Notes under the pieces: model-generated
Database searches by the model: none
Told to the model about the DNA's origin: nothing
Seen by the model: only the letters and a program-made list of their open reading frames with translations
Shown here: positions 28,110 through 37,630 of the stretch, piece by piece
How the letters are laid out: the number at the start of each line of letters is the position of its first letter
How positions within the stretch are numbered: position 1 is the first letter of the stretch
Assembly: GCF_015062935.1 (NCBI RefSeq)
Contig: NZ_SUTM01000007.1
Coordinates: forward strand, 1 to 64,000
Reading direction: 5' to 3'
Source: Methanobrevibacter sp.
GTDB lineage: Archaea; Methanobacteriota; Methanobacteria; Methanobacteriales; Methanobacteriaceae
Length of the DNA stretch: 64,000 bases
Translations under genes and position numbers: made by a program

Positions 28110-29420
28110 TTATATTTCAACTCCGTTTTCAGTGACAATTCTTTCACCCACAGGCTGTTCCTCTTCAAAGTTACTGAGATAATTTTTATAGATTTCATCA
28201 CCTTCAGCGGAAAGTTCCATAATGTATCTTAACACATCATCTCTTGAATAGCTAAAATAAATATCTAAAGTTTCACTAATGCCCATTAACTCCAATTGCC
28301 TATTTAATAATTCATTACAGTACTTTAACACCCATTTCTGGTCATTAGCTACATTAACAATAAATCCCGTAATAGCTGAATCGTTAATGTATTCTGCAAC
28401 ATTCTGATTTGATTTTTCATTACCTGCCTGAGACTGAGGAGTAACGAAAGTCCTTAAAATATTATTTCTAAAGATTTCAGTCTGTCTGGTATAATCTGAC
28501 TGGTAGTTGTTTCCACCAAGTATTTTAGATTCAATACCTGGAGGCACAATAGCTACATTACTGTCTGCAGTGGTTCCGTAATCTGCATAAAGATTTTCTT
28601 TTGCAGTAGCTGAAAGTTCTGTAACTATAGGTTGGCCGTTAGAATCTAAAGAAGGTTTTACTTCAATAATATTATCCTTATTAATTCTCTCCACCTGATT
28701 TCTTTCAAGATTGCACTTGTGGTATATATCATCAAGGCAATTAAGGATAATGCTTTGAGCTTCGCAATAAATTTCATTGTACATGAAGTTAATGACCTCT
28801 TCAGGTTCATACTTAACAGTTAATGTTCCCTCTTCAACACTAACATAATTATTAAACTCCTCAGGAGATCCATTAACAATATCTTTAGGCATTTCATGCA
28901 GGAATAGCTGCACTTCATTATCGTCATTAAACTCTTTTTTCAATCCATATCCATTAGCCCCAATTTCCAAAAATATAGGTTTAATATACTTGCCTATGGA
29001 TTTATCCCAACGTTGCACAGGTTTAATAAGTCCTTCCCCATCAACCATTCCACCCTGCAAGATATTTTTAGCTACTTGGCTGATGTCAATTTTCCTGGCC
29101 CATAAAATCAAAGTTAATTTCTGCTCTTGAGATAACTTATTTTCCTTATCAATAAGCACAATATTAACATTAGCTTTATCAATTCTATTTTTCAATATTC
29201 CTGAAGTATAACCGTCAAGTTTAACAGCATAACGTGCATTAGCTATTGTCTTATTAATTACAGGTGGAAGTGCATCCGGCAAATCAAGGCCAGTGTTGAT
29301 TCCATCAGTTCTAGGCTGCCTTTCATCCTCACCCCAATAGCTACGCTTAGTGTTATACTGTTCTACCCTATTATTCAATAATCTAGTTTTAATATAATCA
29401 GCAATTCCCATAATAATCAT
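28110..29420 (-). CDS. portal protein
   Basis: The 436-aa protein has the look of an SPP1-type portal: an N-terminal helical part with NKTIANARYAVKLDGYTSG, a wing with LFLHEMPKDIV and a beta region, a stem/crown with DYTRQTEIFRNNILRTFVTPQSQAGNEKSNQNVAEYI, and a C-terminal helical part. The NRNQVERIN-like helices and the Asn/Gln-rich SNQNVAEYIN segment are usual in portals. It would form the DNA entry ring at one capsid vertex. ATG codons at 29420 and 29411 are both possible. A terminase gene would be expected just upstream but is not present. Confidence 0.7.
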   Translation of the reverse strand: MIIMGIADYIKTRLLNNRVEQYNTKRSYWGEDERQPRTDGINTGLDLPDALPPVINKTIANARYAVKLDGYTSGILKNRIDKANVNIVLIDKENKLSQEQKLTLILWARKIDISQVAKNILQGGMVDGEGLIKPVQRWDKSIGKYIKPIFLEIGANGYGLKKEFNDDNEVQLFLHEMPKDIVNGSPEEFNNYVSVEEGTLTVKYEPEEVINFMYNEIYCEAQSIILNCLDDIYHKCNLERNQVERINKDNIIEVKPSLDSNGQPIVTELSATAKENLYADYGTTADSNVAIVPPGIESKILGGNNYQSDYTRQTEIFRNNILRTFVTPQSQAGNEKSNQNVAEYINDSAITGFIVNVANDQKWVLKYCNELLNRQLELMGISETLDIYFSYSRDDVLRYIMELSAEGDEIYKNYLSNFEEEQPVGERIVTENGVEI

Positions 29421-29424
29421 TTCA

Positions 29425-29466
29425 TATTTTTTATTATATTATTTATTATATTTTTTATATAAAATA
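29425..29466 (-). promoter_or_regulatory. viral promoter of the portal gene (copy f)
   Basis: TTTTATATAAAAAA near 29450-29466 is followed leftward by ATATAATAAATAATATAATAAA before the ATG at 29420. It is the clearest example of the shared pattern. Confidence 0.55.
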
Positions 29467-29715
29467 AGTAATAAAATTAATGTGTCCTTGGAATTGACTT
29501 ATTTTACAAATGTTCGCATTAGTACAAACAGTATATATACAAGTATAATCATATGCATAAGTAGAGATTAAAAAGAGATTAAAAAATCAACCATACCTAA
29601 AAAAATTAAAATATAAAAAATCTAACAATAATAGAAATCATAGAAATATCAAAATTAAGAAAGCATAATTCTTGATTTACCAAATATGTAAAATAAACAG
29701 CACAAGGAGTACACA

Positions 29716-31191
29716 ATGTACAATTATTACGAGTTAGAAGAAAATAATCCTAGAAATGAATTTGTTGAAACAGAAATAAAAAATCTTTTAGAATTAATTA
29801 AACTGGAAAAATATCAAATAGTAGTGGATATGTATTCTGAAAGAAATCAAATGGATGCAGAAGAACGAGAAAAAGAAGGAAAAACAATCAATAATTTAAA
29901 ATGCGATATTCATAAAAAATATTATCTCAAGTTTTCAAGAAAAGAAAAAATAAAAACAGAAATAAAAAAAGGAGCTTACTGTTTATTATCCGTTAATGAT
30001 AAAGAGATTAACTGTTGGGTTAGAGAAATTACCTCTCATTCGATTAGTGTATCACTTGAAGAAAAAATTCGTAAATTTAGTAAAAATAAAACTGCTAAAA
30101 TTGATTTAATACTTAATGATGTTACATTTAACCGATGGGAAAATAATTTATTAAACTTGACTAAAAACGGTGAAAAAGCATTAAAATTTAAATCAAAAAA
30201 AATAACAATAACAGCAGATAATGAAGATAAAAAAATTAATTTTATAAATAAATCATTAGATCCCTATCAAAAGAAAGCTGTTAAACGTGCAGTAAATTGT
30301 AATGATTTTTTCTTAATACATGGCCCATTTGGTACAGGAAAAACAACAACAATTATTGAGCTGATTCTTCAAGAAACAAATTTAAATCATAAATTGTTAG
30401 TTTGTAGCGAAAGCAATACTGCAATTGACAATATCCTTAAAAAATTAAGACATACCAATATAAATTTTACAAGAGTAGGAACTTCAAATAAAATACCTAA
30501 TTATCTCCAGCAATATACTTTAGATTATAAAATAAACAATCAGATAACCGGTAAATCAATTACTAACGAGGAAAGACAACAAATTGAAAAAGAAATATTG
30601 GAAAATAGCCAAGTAATTTTAACTACAAACTCATCAGCAGGAAGTATAATTTTATCTGATATTCAGTTCCATATTGCAATCATTGATGAAGCATCACAAG
30701 CTACAATACCCAGTACATTAATACCAATTAATAAAGCGGAAAAATTTATTTTAATAGGCGACCACAAACAATTACCACCAGTTGTATCAAGTAACAATAC
30801 AAAATATCTTAGTAAATCATTATTTGAAGAACTTATAGAAAAATATCCTCAACAATCACAAGAATTATTAATACAATATAGAATGAATGAAATTCTCATG
30901 ACATTTCCAAATAAAAAATTTTATGGAAATAAATTAAAATGTAGTGAACTGTCAAAAGATAATTATATGACTACTGTTCTTGAAAAATATGATTCTAGTA
31001 GTCCATTAATATTTATTGATACATCAAAATATGAAAATAACAAAGAATTCTCATTAGATTCACACTCATATAAAAATAATTTAGAAAGCGAAATAGTTTT
31101 AGAAATTATTAATATGTATTTGGATAAAAAAATCAATCCGCAAGATATTGGAGTAATTTCACCTTATTCAAAACAAGTTCGATTAATTGAA
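29716..31191 (+). pseudogene. UPF1-like helicase, 5' part, split by insertion
   Basis: The first 492 codons of a second SF1B helicase: Walker A GPFGTGKT near residue 203, IIDEASQA near 324, GDHKQLPP and QYRMNE. It is related along its length to the helicase at 5570-7378. The frame breaks off after VRLIE, where the insertion begins. The missing motifs V and VI are found in frame at 34283-34525. Joining 31191 to 34283 gives an uninterrupted 572-codon gene whose junction reads [11 protein letters not shown], in agreement with the intact copy. A GGAG ribosome site precedes the ATG. Confidence 0.9.
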
Positions 31192-31250
31192 CAGTGACAG
31201 ACGTAAACACCTATCCTTAATTCTTCATTATCTATTTTTTCTTCTGCCAT
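31192..31250 (-). pseudogene. hdrA: hdrA 5' fragment
   Basis: Read leftward from the ATG at 31250 the frame gives MAEEKIDNEELRIGVYVCHC, the N-terminus of methanogen heterodisulfide reductase subunit A with its first CHC motif. After the second Cys the sequence changes to the helicase gene. AAGGTGA stands before the ATG as a ribosome site. The fragment cannot make a working protein. A full hdrA must lie elsewhere in the genome. Confidence 0.8.
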
Positions 31251-31550
31251 ATTTAATTCACCTTGTACAAGTCGTGAAAAATATCTAATATATATAAAAA
31301 ATTGCAATTTAAAATTAGTTTGTAAAAATTTTTACATAGTATTAGATATACTAATGTAGTTAATACACATATATAAAGCTATCCATAAAAAGCTTGGAGT
31401 AAACTTTATATACTATGAGAGAAAATCTCTTTAAAATTAGCTTTAAATTTAAAATTAACGTGAAATTTAAAGTATTAAGTCAAATAAAGGATAATTTTCC
31501 TTTTTTGATTAAATGATAAATTTAGGTTAATTTAAATTTATACTTTTTTT
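31251..31550. other. copied hdrA promoter region, 300 bp
   Basis: AT-rich DNA between the hdrA start and the transporter stop. A TATA-like TTTATATA stretch lies in the region, and AAAGGA/TCCTTT at about 31487-31506 with a T-run after it may be a terminator. No other gene is seen. Confidence 0.45.
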
Positions 31551-32456
31551 CTAAATTAACATGATTACTGCCGGCAGTGTAATCAAAGAGATTACAGTGT
31601 TGATCAATATGCAGTCCGAGGTCAACTCATAATCAAGTTTATATGTAATTGCAAGTAACAATGACATCATCCCTGCGGGCATTGCGGCCTCAACAATGGA
31701 AATTTTAAACTGAAGGTCAACCAGCCCAAGCTGTGTTGCAACAACAAAGGCAACAATAGGGAAAAACATCAGTTTCATGATTGAAGTAAAAACAATCATG
31801 GATTTGCTTCTTTTGATAGCTGAAAAATCAATAGACAAACCCAAGGCAATCATGATTAAAGGAATAGCCCCCTGACCTAGATAATTAACAGTATTGTCAA
31901 TGACAGGCCCTATAGGAATGTTGATAAAATTAAATACAAGCCCTAAAATCACAGCCCACAACGGCGGGAAAAATGTAATCTTTTTTACTGCAGTCTTGAC
32001 TGTACCGCCAAACTTTAAAATCAGCACAAAAGACAAGATTAGAAAAATGCATAATGTGGCAATATCACAGAATATGGCTCTTAAAAAACCTTCCTGGCCA
32101 AAAATACCTAAAGTAACGGGATAACCCATAAATGCAGTATTCGCAATCATTACAGTTACCAATACACTCCACAGTGTAATATCATCTAATTTCAACTGTT
32201 TTAAAATAAAAAATGAAACTATACCCGTAACAACTGAAGAAGCCAAAATAACTAGAGGCAATATTCCCAGTTTAGAGATTAATGATAAATCAGCAGAGTA
32301 CAAAGCATGAAAAATCATGCAGGGAAGTAAAATATACATCACTATCTTATTGAATGGGTCTATGTCCTTTTCACTTAAAAAATCAATCCTTTTAAGGAAA
32401 TATCCCAACCCAATCATTATAATGATTGATAAAATAGTAACTGCAATTTCATTCAT
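31551..32456 (-). CDS. AEC-family (auxin efflux carrier-like) transporter
   Basis: The 301-aa protein has about ten membrane segments in two inverted halves, with the family's LLPCMIFHALYSAD, MIALGLSIDF and a second-half AAMPAGMMSLLLAI motif. AEC proteins export or move small organic acids; the substrate cannot be told. The gene is intact and keeps its start region, which ends only 36 bases before the IS. It sits inside the insertion in the helicase gene, so it is probably an extra copy of a chromosomal gene. Confidence 0.85.
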   Translation of the reverse strand: MNEIAVTILSIIIMIGLGYFLKRIDFLSEKDIDPFNKIVMYILLPCMIFHALYSADLSLISKLGILPLVILASSVVTGIVSFFILKQLKLDDITLWSVLVTVMIANTAFMGYPVTLGIFGQEGFLRAIFCDIATLCIFLILSFVLILKFGGTVKTAVKKITFFPPLWAVILGLVFNFINIPIGPVIDNTVNYLGQGAIPLIMIALGLSIDFSAIKRSKSMIVFTSIMKLMFFPIVAFVVATQLGLVDLQFKISIVEAAMPAGMMSLLLAITYKLDYELTSDCILINTVISLITLPAVIMLI

Positions 32457-32492
32457 AAAATAATATTAGATAAAAAAAGTATAAAAAAGTTT

Positions 32493-34278
32493 GGGTTCCG
32501 CCAAAATTGAATTTTGGCTGACTTGTTGATTTTTTTTAAAATATTGTTACATCGAGTTTTAATTGGTTTTTTATGGATGTGCTTTCGCAGAAATCTTCTA
32601 GGTCTTCTGTTGTGTTTTCTATTTCTTGTTTTATGTTATGTAGTCGTATTAAATTATATGCAAGTGCATCTAAGCATATTCTTTCTTCTGTTTTTACCAT
32701 TCCGATGACTACTTCTTTTTCTATTTGGAATTGTTCTTTTAATATTCCAAATGGTCCTTCAACGCTTGATCTTTTGGCGTATTCGTCTTTATATTCTTGT
32801 TTTTCCATTTTTTGGTTCATTGCTTTTTGCATTTCTGATCCGTATTCTGTGATGGTTCTGTGTGTTTGTGAGTCTGAACAGCATTTGTTTCGTGCAGGGC
32901 AGTGTTTGCATGCTTCGTAATTGTTGTAGAGTCTTTTTATTTTGTCTGGTTTTTCTGGGTCTTTGTGTGGTTCGATATATTTTGCAAAAAAGTGCAAATA
33001 GTTTCCTTCTGGACATTTAAATGCATCTAATTCGTAATCGTAGTCGAAATGGTCTTTGTGATATGGATTTTCGTTTAATTTTCCGATTTTTTCTTTGGAT
33101 TGTTTTCTTGTTGGTATCAATCCGTTAATTTTCTTATCTGCTAAGTATGATAAGCTTATTTGATTTAAGTATATTGTATCGGCGCTTATGTATTTTGGTG
33201 TTGTTTGTATGTTTCTTATTGCTCTTTCTGCGATTGGTGGGAGTTCATAATGGTCAGTAGGGTTTTGTGTGACGTTTATTGCACAGATTAATTTAGTGTC
33301 GTAATCGACTGCAGATTGGATATTATAGGCAACCATGAAGTTTCCTTTCTTTCCTTTCATAAATCTTGCTTCAATATCGTTTACTGGTATTCTGTCTTGT
33401 CCTGTGAATGTGAACTGTGTTTCTATTCCATATAATAGTTCTAATTTATCTTCATCATTCATGTCTTTCTTTTCCAATAATCTTTGGGCTGGTTTATGGA
33501 GTTTTTCAAGGCATTGAGGGTCGATTGGTCGTCCTTCATAGTAATCGACTAATATTTGTGTTTCTTTTTTGGTGATTGTGTTGTTGTTGGAATTGTATGC
33601 TTTTTTGATGGTTCCATCAATGGCAACGTGATTAAATTCTGTGAATCCTTCATCAAAGGCCTTTTTTAAGGTCATTTGCAATAATACTTCGAAATACTGG
33701 CCGTATTCTCTTCGATATCTTTGAATTGATCTCTCAGAAGGTCTGATATCATCACAAACGTATTTAAATATGTCATGGTATCTTGCCATGTCTGCAATTA
33801 TTGATGTTCTATCAATATGTTGGATTTTAGCATAAATTAGCAATTTTAACATTGAATCTACTGGAAGAGAGTCTCTTCCTTTCTTTTTCTTCGGTTCTTT
33901 AATATTTAAAAGTGGAAAAACTTCTTCAACAAATTCCACAACAAAATGAGAAATATGATTCTCTGGAACGTTCCAATCAAGAGTCTTAATACCCAATTTT
34001 GTCTGATTCCTATCAAATTTTCTTTTAACCATAAATAACAACACCAAAACAACTTATACCTAATATAAAATATGTACAACAAAGTATATAAACTTAACTA
34101 TCTTAAAATCATTAAAAACAAAAAATAAAAATAAAATAAAACCAAATAACAATTTAAAAAATAATAAACTTAAATTAAATAAAATAAATAAAAATTAGTT
34201 TAAAAATATGGAAAATAATGAAAATTAAGCCAAAAATTTTTTCGACAAAAAATTAAAAATCAATTTTGGCGGACACCC
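32493..34278 (-). mobile_element. IS1182-like insertion sequence, 1,786 bp
   Basis: The left end reads GGGTTCCGCCAAAATTGA and the right end, inverted, GGGTGTCCGCCAAAATTGA, giving imperfect terminal inverted repeats of about 23 bp. The single transposase gene fills the element. The transposase type and size fit the IS1182 family. The right end is also the end of the larger 3,087-bp insertion. Confidence 0.85.
32536..34032 (-). CDS. IS1182-like DDE transposase
   Basis: The protein starts MVKRKFDRNQTKLG and is about 498 residues. It has the N-terminal transposase helix domain (RDSLPVDSMLKLLIYAKIQ), the catalytic core with AIDGTIKKA (first Asp), SADTIY (second Asp), a four-Cys insert (CKHCPARNKCC) before the last Glu in KRSSVEGPFGILKEQF, and a C-terminal helix ending LIRLHN. 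All three D-D-E positions are present, so it may be active. The ATG at 34032 is preferred over one 15 bases upstream. Confidence 0.9.
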   Translation of the reverse strand: MVKRKFDRNQTKLGIKTLDWNVPENHISHFVVEFVEEVFPLLNIKEPKKKKGRDSLPVDSMLKLLIYAKIQHIDRTSIIADMARYHDIFKYVCDDIRPSERSIQRYRREYGQYFEVLLQMTLKKAFDEGFTEFNHVAIDGTIKKAYNSNNNTITKKETQILVDYYEGRPIDPQCLEKLHKPAQRLLEKKDMNDEDKLELLYGIETQFTFTGQDRIPVNDIEARFMKGKKGNFMVAYNIQSAVDYDTKLICAINVTQNPTDHYELPPIAERAIRNIQTTPKYISADTIYLNQISLSYLADKKINGLIPTRKQSKEKIGKLNENPYHKDHFDYDYELDAFKCPEGNYLHFFAKYIEPHKDPEKPDKIKRLYNNYEACKHCPARNKCCSDSQTHRTITEYGSEMQKAMNQKMEKQEYKDEYAKRSSVEGPFGILKEQFQIEKEVVIGMVKTEERICLDALAYNLIRLHNIKQEIENTTEDLEDFCESTSIKNQLKLDVTIF

Positions 34279-34282
34279 TGAA

Positions 34283-34525
34283 GAAAAAACAAAAAATATA
34301 TCTGTTAAATCAGTAGATGGATTCCAAGGTGGTGAAAAAGATATTATAATAATATCTTTAGTAAGAAGCAATGAAGAAAAAAATATAGGGTTTTTAGATG
34401 ATATACGAAGATTAAATGTTTCATTAACACGTGCAAAGAAAAAATTGATTGTTATTGGTAATAAAGAAACATTACAAAGCAATAATGATTATAAAGAATT
34501 CATAGAATTTTGTGAATTAATTTAA
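34283..34525 (+). pseudogene. UPF1-like helicase, 3' part
   Basis: The frame continues the helicase cut at 31191: [21 protein letters not shown] (motif V), then [14 protein letters not shown] (motif VI) and a TAA at 34523-34525. It lacks a start and ribosome site and should not be translated alone. Confidence 0.88.
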
Positions 34526-34549
34526 ACATTTATTTAAATACAGACAAAA

Positions 34550-35488
34550 CTAAAAATCAAATAAAGTTGTTTGTTTTGGTTCAATATATCTTATTACTTC
34601 TGTATCAATTAGCTTATCATCTTCCTTAAGATGTCCAAGCAACAATGGTGATTTCTCATCATGCAATTTTATAACATTTTTGGGAATTTCAGGTTTCCGA
34701 TTAGCGTAGCAATATTTGCATTCACTTAAACAGGAATTATATGCTCCTATATCTCTTGATGGAATACAGTGACAGTTTTCTCTAATTCCTGTTCCTTTTA
34801 CATTTTTATAAACTACATTGTGTGCCTGTTCTAAAATTTCCCGAGTTGTGCAACCTGCTGCATGAATACCATATTTTTCATAGCTTTCATTTGTTGCACA
34901 TGATTGAGTGTAAAGATTATATCTCTCTGATATCTCACCAATCCCTTTCAATAGCTTCACTTTATCTTCCTCAGTAAGTGGAATTATCTCAGGCATGTTC
35001 TCTTCAACTTTTTTGTACATATCAACAAAGCTGAATATGCATCTGTAAACTAATGGTGAGATCTTTTCGACTATATCCTCGAATGTTTCCAGATGTTTTT
35101 CAATAGTGTATTTTTCAGTCAGAAGTATTGGGTCATATCTCCAGAGAATCTTATTGCTACCAACAATATCAGATAATCGTTTTAACGTTTTAATAGATTG
35201 ATTTATTGTTGGAACTTTCGGTTCTATGTCCTTGCCGTATGCAGTAATCGTGTAGTTGCACAATATATTGTACTTTTCATCAATACTACCTATATGTTCC
35301 AGTATAGGTTGGTAGTTCTTGGAGCAGAACAGAAGACAATCCACATCTTCAGGCTTTAAGCTTAACTTGTAAACATTCTCTCTTGCAAATGGATTTCTTG
35401 AATATGCATATCCTTCACTCAGCCTGTTCAGTAGCCATGGAGTGTAGTAGTTCACTATATCTGTTCTTCCGCCGACATTTATTATCAT
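34550..35488 (-). CDS. DUF1848 protein, radical-SAM-like cysteine motif
   Basis: From the ATG at 35488 the protein starts MIINVGGRTDIVNYYTPWLLNR, the family's usual N-terminus, and runs 312 residues. It has CLLFCSKN in the first third and SCLSECKYCYANRKPE near the C-terminus, where a C-X3-C-X2-C pattern fits a 4Fe-4S/SAM site. The family's reaction is unknown. It stands alone just outside the provirus-like region, 24 bases from the helicase remnant on the other strand. Confidence 0.8.
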   Translation of the reverse strand: MIINVGGRTDIVNYYTPWLLNRLSEGYAYSRNPFARENVYKLSLKPEDVDCLLFCSKNYQPILEHIGSIDEKYNILCNYTITAYGKDIEPKVPTINQSIKTLKRLSDIVGSNKILWRYDPILLTEKYTIEKHLETFEDIVEKISPLVYRCIFSFVDMYKKVEENMPEIIPLTEEDKVKLLKGIGEISERYNLYTQSCATNESYEKYGIHAAGCTTREILEQAHNVVYKNVKGTGIRENCHCIPSRDIGAYNSCLSECKYCYANRKPEIPKNVIKLHDEKSPLLLGHLKEDDKLIDTEVIRYIEPKQTTLFDF

Positions 35489-35521
35489 GTTATCACTTAC
35501 TATATCTGGTGACATTAACAT

Positions 35522-36323
35522 TTCTTATTTGTGTTTTGACCAGCATCATACAGCCAACTCTGTTAAATAATAACTGTTCAAGACAACATTTTTATTTCTA
35601 TACATTCACTAATGTTTTTATTTTATATCTGAATATATGTTAAAATTATGCGATTTGAACGAATTTCCAAAACTTTAATTACTGAAGAAAATAAAATTAT
35701 TATTCGTAGTGAGAGAAAAGTAGTAGATAATTTCTATACTATTGGCGTAACAATAATTGCTTGTCATCAATTGTTTATAAATAATTTCAGCATCTTACCC
35801 TCAACTTTTCCAATAATACTCAAGTAGTTACCTTTGCATCATTAGTTGGTTCAGGTTATGTCAGTGATTATAGTAGATGTTCAGGATTTGTATTTCCACC
35901 ATCCCAGTTTCACCCAGTATAGATGAAAATATTTAATTATCATGATTTCTAAAAAAAGTAGTGTAGAGAGAACATAAGTATGACAACTTTCGCATGCCCT
36001 TTCATACTCTTCCTCTCCAAATAATTTTATTAGTTAATTAATATTTTAAATTTCAAGATATATATTAATAGCTATTTTCTTTTCATTTAACAGTTGGTTT
36101 TATATTAACATCACCCATTTGAGATTCGAAGATTAGTTTGAAAAGGCTCATGATATAGCAAAGTTGAATAAAATTTGATTTCTATATCATTGGTGTTAAT
36201 GTCAAAAACACATCAGCAAATCAAAGTTTTGAGAATAAGTTTCGTTTTATATGAATTGTTCGTATTAGAAGTTTAATTTATATGAAAACAATTTTAGAAG
36301 TAAGTTTTCAGTAATTAATGTGG
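35522..36323. other. 800-bp region without an intact gene
   Basis: The region holds a 48-codon frame at 35648-35824 that may be a gene scrap, the first copy of a dispersed repeat (about 35830-36085), and AT-rich DNA. Part of the repeat (35830-35925) is coding-like, reading LVGSGYVSDYS and FVFPP, and recurs at 52310-52400. Confidence 0.5.
35830..36085. repeat. dispersed hairpin repeat, copy 1
   Basis: Shares long identical stretches with 40086-40250 and 52305-52550. Its core at 35965-36018 forms GAGAG...CTCTC outside and GTATGA/TCATAC inside around a 19-base loop with CTTTCGCATG. A and C copies also share about 100 bases of coding-like DNA to the left, and a TATATA...AATAGCTATTTT end to the right. 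Confidence 0.7.
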
Positions 36324-36776
36324 TTATTTTTTATTTTTATTTAATTCGACGGATTTAAATGTTAGTCTAGTAAAGGTTTTATTAAATTCCTCAGATACTT
36401 CATTTAGGCCTATTTCATTTTCCCATTGAGCATTTATTTCCTCTATAATTGGAATCATGTTTTTTCCTTTAGAAGTTAAAGTTAAAGTATACTGTCTTTT
36501 ATCGGAAGTTGATTTCTCACGTATAATAAAATTATTCTTTTCCAATTTTTTGACCGCTTTAGTTATAGCACCTTTAGTTAAGTAAAACCCATCTGATAAA
36601 TCCTTTTGATTTAAGTTGTTCTCCTCATTTAATCTTAATAAACATAAAACTTGAACCAGATTCAAATCATATTGGGAAAATAAGTCATTTAAATATTTTT
36701 TATGATTTGTATGAAAAATAAATAATAAATCACCAAAACGATTAGGATTATATAAATCAATATTATCAGAACTCAT
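36324..36776 (-). CDS. MarR-family regulator
   Basis: From the ATG at 36776 (MSSDNIDLYNPNRFG) the 150-aa protein has the MarR fold: NLVQVLCLLRLNEENNLNQKDLSDGF, then LTKGAITKAVKKLEKNNFI as recognition helix and a wing with EKSTSDKRQYTLTLTSKG. It follows npdG and the hydroxyacyl-CoA dehydrogenase gene on the same strand. Two direct repeats in front of that operon are the likely operator, so it probably controls its own operon. Confidence 0.85.
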   Translation of the reverse strand: MSSDNIDLYNPNRFGDLLFIFHTNHKKYLNDLFSQYDLNLVQVLCLLRLNEENNLNQKDLSDGFYLTKGAITKAVKKLEKNNFIIREKSTSDKRQYTLTLTSKGKNMIPIIEEINAQWENEIGLNEVSEEFNKTFTRLTFKSVELNKNKK

Positions 36777-36920
36777 TGAAACACCAAAATATAATTTATT
36801 AAAACTATTATAAAAAATTAGATGGAAAAAAGATGAAAAAATGGTTGATAAAATCATCTATTGATCAAATTTATTTTTTCCATCTAAAAAAGGTATGATT
36901 TTGATTAAAAAGACTTTTTT

Positions 36921-37601
36921 TTATCTGATTTTTGGAATTCCTGTAATTCTTAAACCACCGTAATGGGATTTGTATTTAATGTTTAATCCAATTAATAATG
37001 GGGTGATTTTTTCGATGATTCTTGCTTTTTCCAAGATACCTGTGTCGATTGTTTTGATTCCAGGTATTTTGTCGATGATTTCTGCTGCAATTTCTTTTGC
37101 TTCCTTGTCGTCACCTGCTATCAAACAGTCACAGTCGATTTCTTCTGGGATGTTTGCGAGGTGTGAGTTTGAAATGTTACAGAATGCGCAGATTACTTTT
37201 GCACCTGTTCCCTCAAGGATTTTTGCAGTTCTTTCTGCAGCGGATCCTTCCATTAAATCAACAAATCTGAATGGTTTTCCACCGATTGCTGTTTCTAATG
37301 GTACGGTTGCATCCATGACTATTTTATCAGTACAGAATTCCTTGATTCCTTCAACTGTTGGCTTTTGAGCAGCTAAAGGCACTGTAAGAATCAATACATC
37401 TCCTACTTTTGCGGCGTCTTCGTTTGCCATACCGGTCATGTTTAGGTTATAGCCTGCTAAGTCCTCTTTAGCTTTTGCAACTACGTCCAATGCTTTTTCT
37501 TCTTTTCTTGAACCTACAATCACTTCTACACCAGCAATAGATAATCTTTCAGCGATTCCAAGTCCTTGTGGACCTGTTCCTCCAATAACACTTACAATCA
37601 T
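36921..37601 (-). CDS. npdG: F420H2:NADP oxidoreductase
   Basis: This enzyme moves hydride between F420H2 and NADP+ in the cytoplasm to supply NADPH for synthesis. The 226-aa protein is full length and has the Rossmann GGTGPQGLGIAERL, the NADP-phosphate site GSRKEEKA, and DATVPLE and GIPKIR near the C-terminus, all as in methanogen Fno/NpdG. Its start is 30 bases after the stop of the hydroxyacyl-CoA dehydrogenase gene with a GGTGA site. Control by the following MarR regulator would be unusual for a housekeeping npdG, so this may be a specialised copy. Confidence 0.9.
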   Translation of the reverse strand: MIVSVIGGTGPQGLGIAERLSIAGVEVIVGSRKEEKALDVVAKAKEDLAGYNLNMTGMANEDAAKVGDVLILTVPLAAQKPTVEGIKEFCTDKIVMDATVPLETAIGGKPFRFVDLMEGSAAERTAKILEGTGAKVICAFCNISNSHLANIPEEIDCDCLIAGDDKEAKEIAAEIIDKIPGIKTIDTGILEKARIIEKITPLLIGLNIKYKSHYGGLRITGIPKIR

Positions 37602-37630
37602 ATTATCACCTAAAAAATTAAAAAAAGGAT

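Larger units (their letters stand above)
31192..34278. mobile_element. 3,087-bp insertion: hdrA scrap, transporter gene, IS
   Basis: The insertion is bounded by TGAA at 31188-31191 and TGAA at 34279-34282, probably a 4-bp target duplication. Its right end is the terminal inverted repeat of the IS at 32493-34278. Its left end lies inside the first codons of an hdrA gene and shows no IS end. Between them are the hdrA upstream region and an AEC transporter gene. This fits one-ended transposition, in which the IS used its right end and a distant chromosomal site. Confidence 0.8.

Noticed and set aside
29467-29715. Attachment site at the right edge of the island
   Set aside because: No repeat of this stretch is seen elsewhere in the window and no integrase gene is present.
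31192-31250. Real short gene reading MAEEK
   Set aside because: It is the start of hdrA cut off at codon 20 and then fused out of context to reversed helicase DNA.
35648-35824. 48-codon rightward frame as a gene
   Set aside because: It has no recognisable domain or ribosome site and runs into a repeat; it is more likely a gene scrap.
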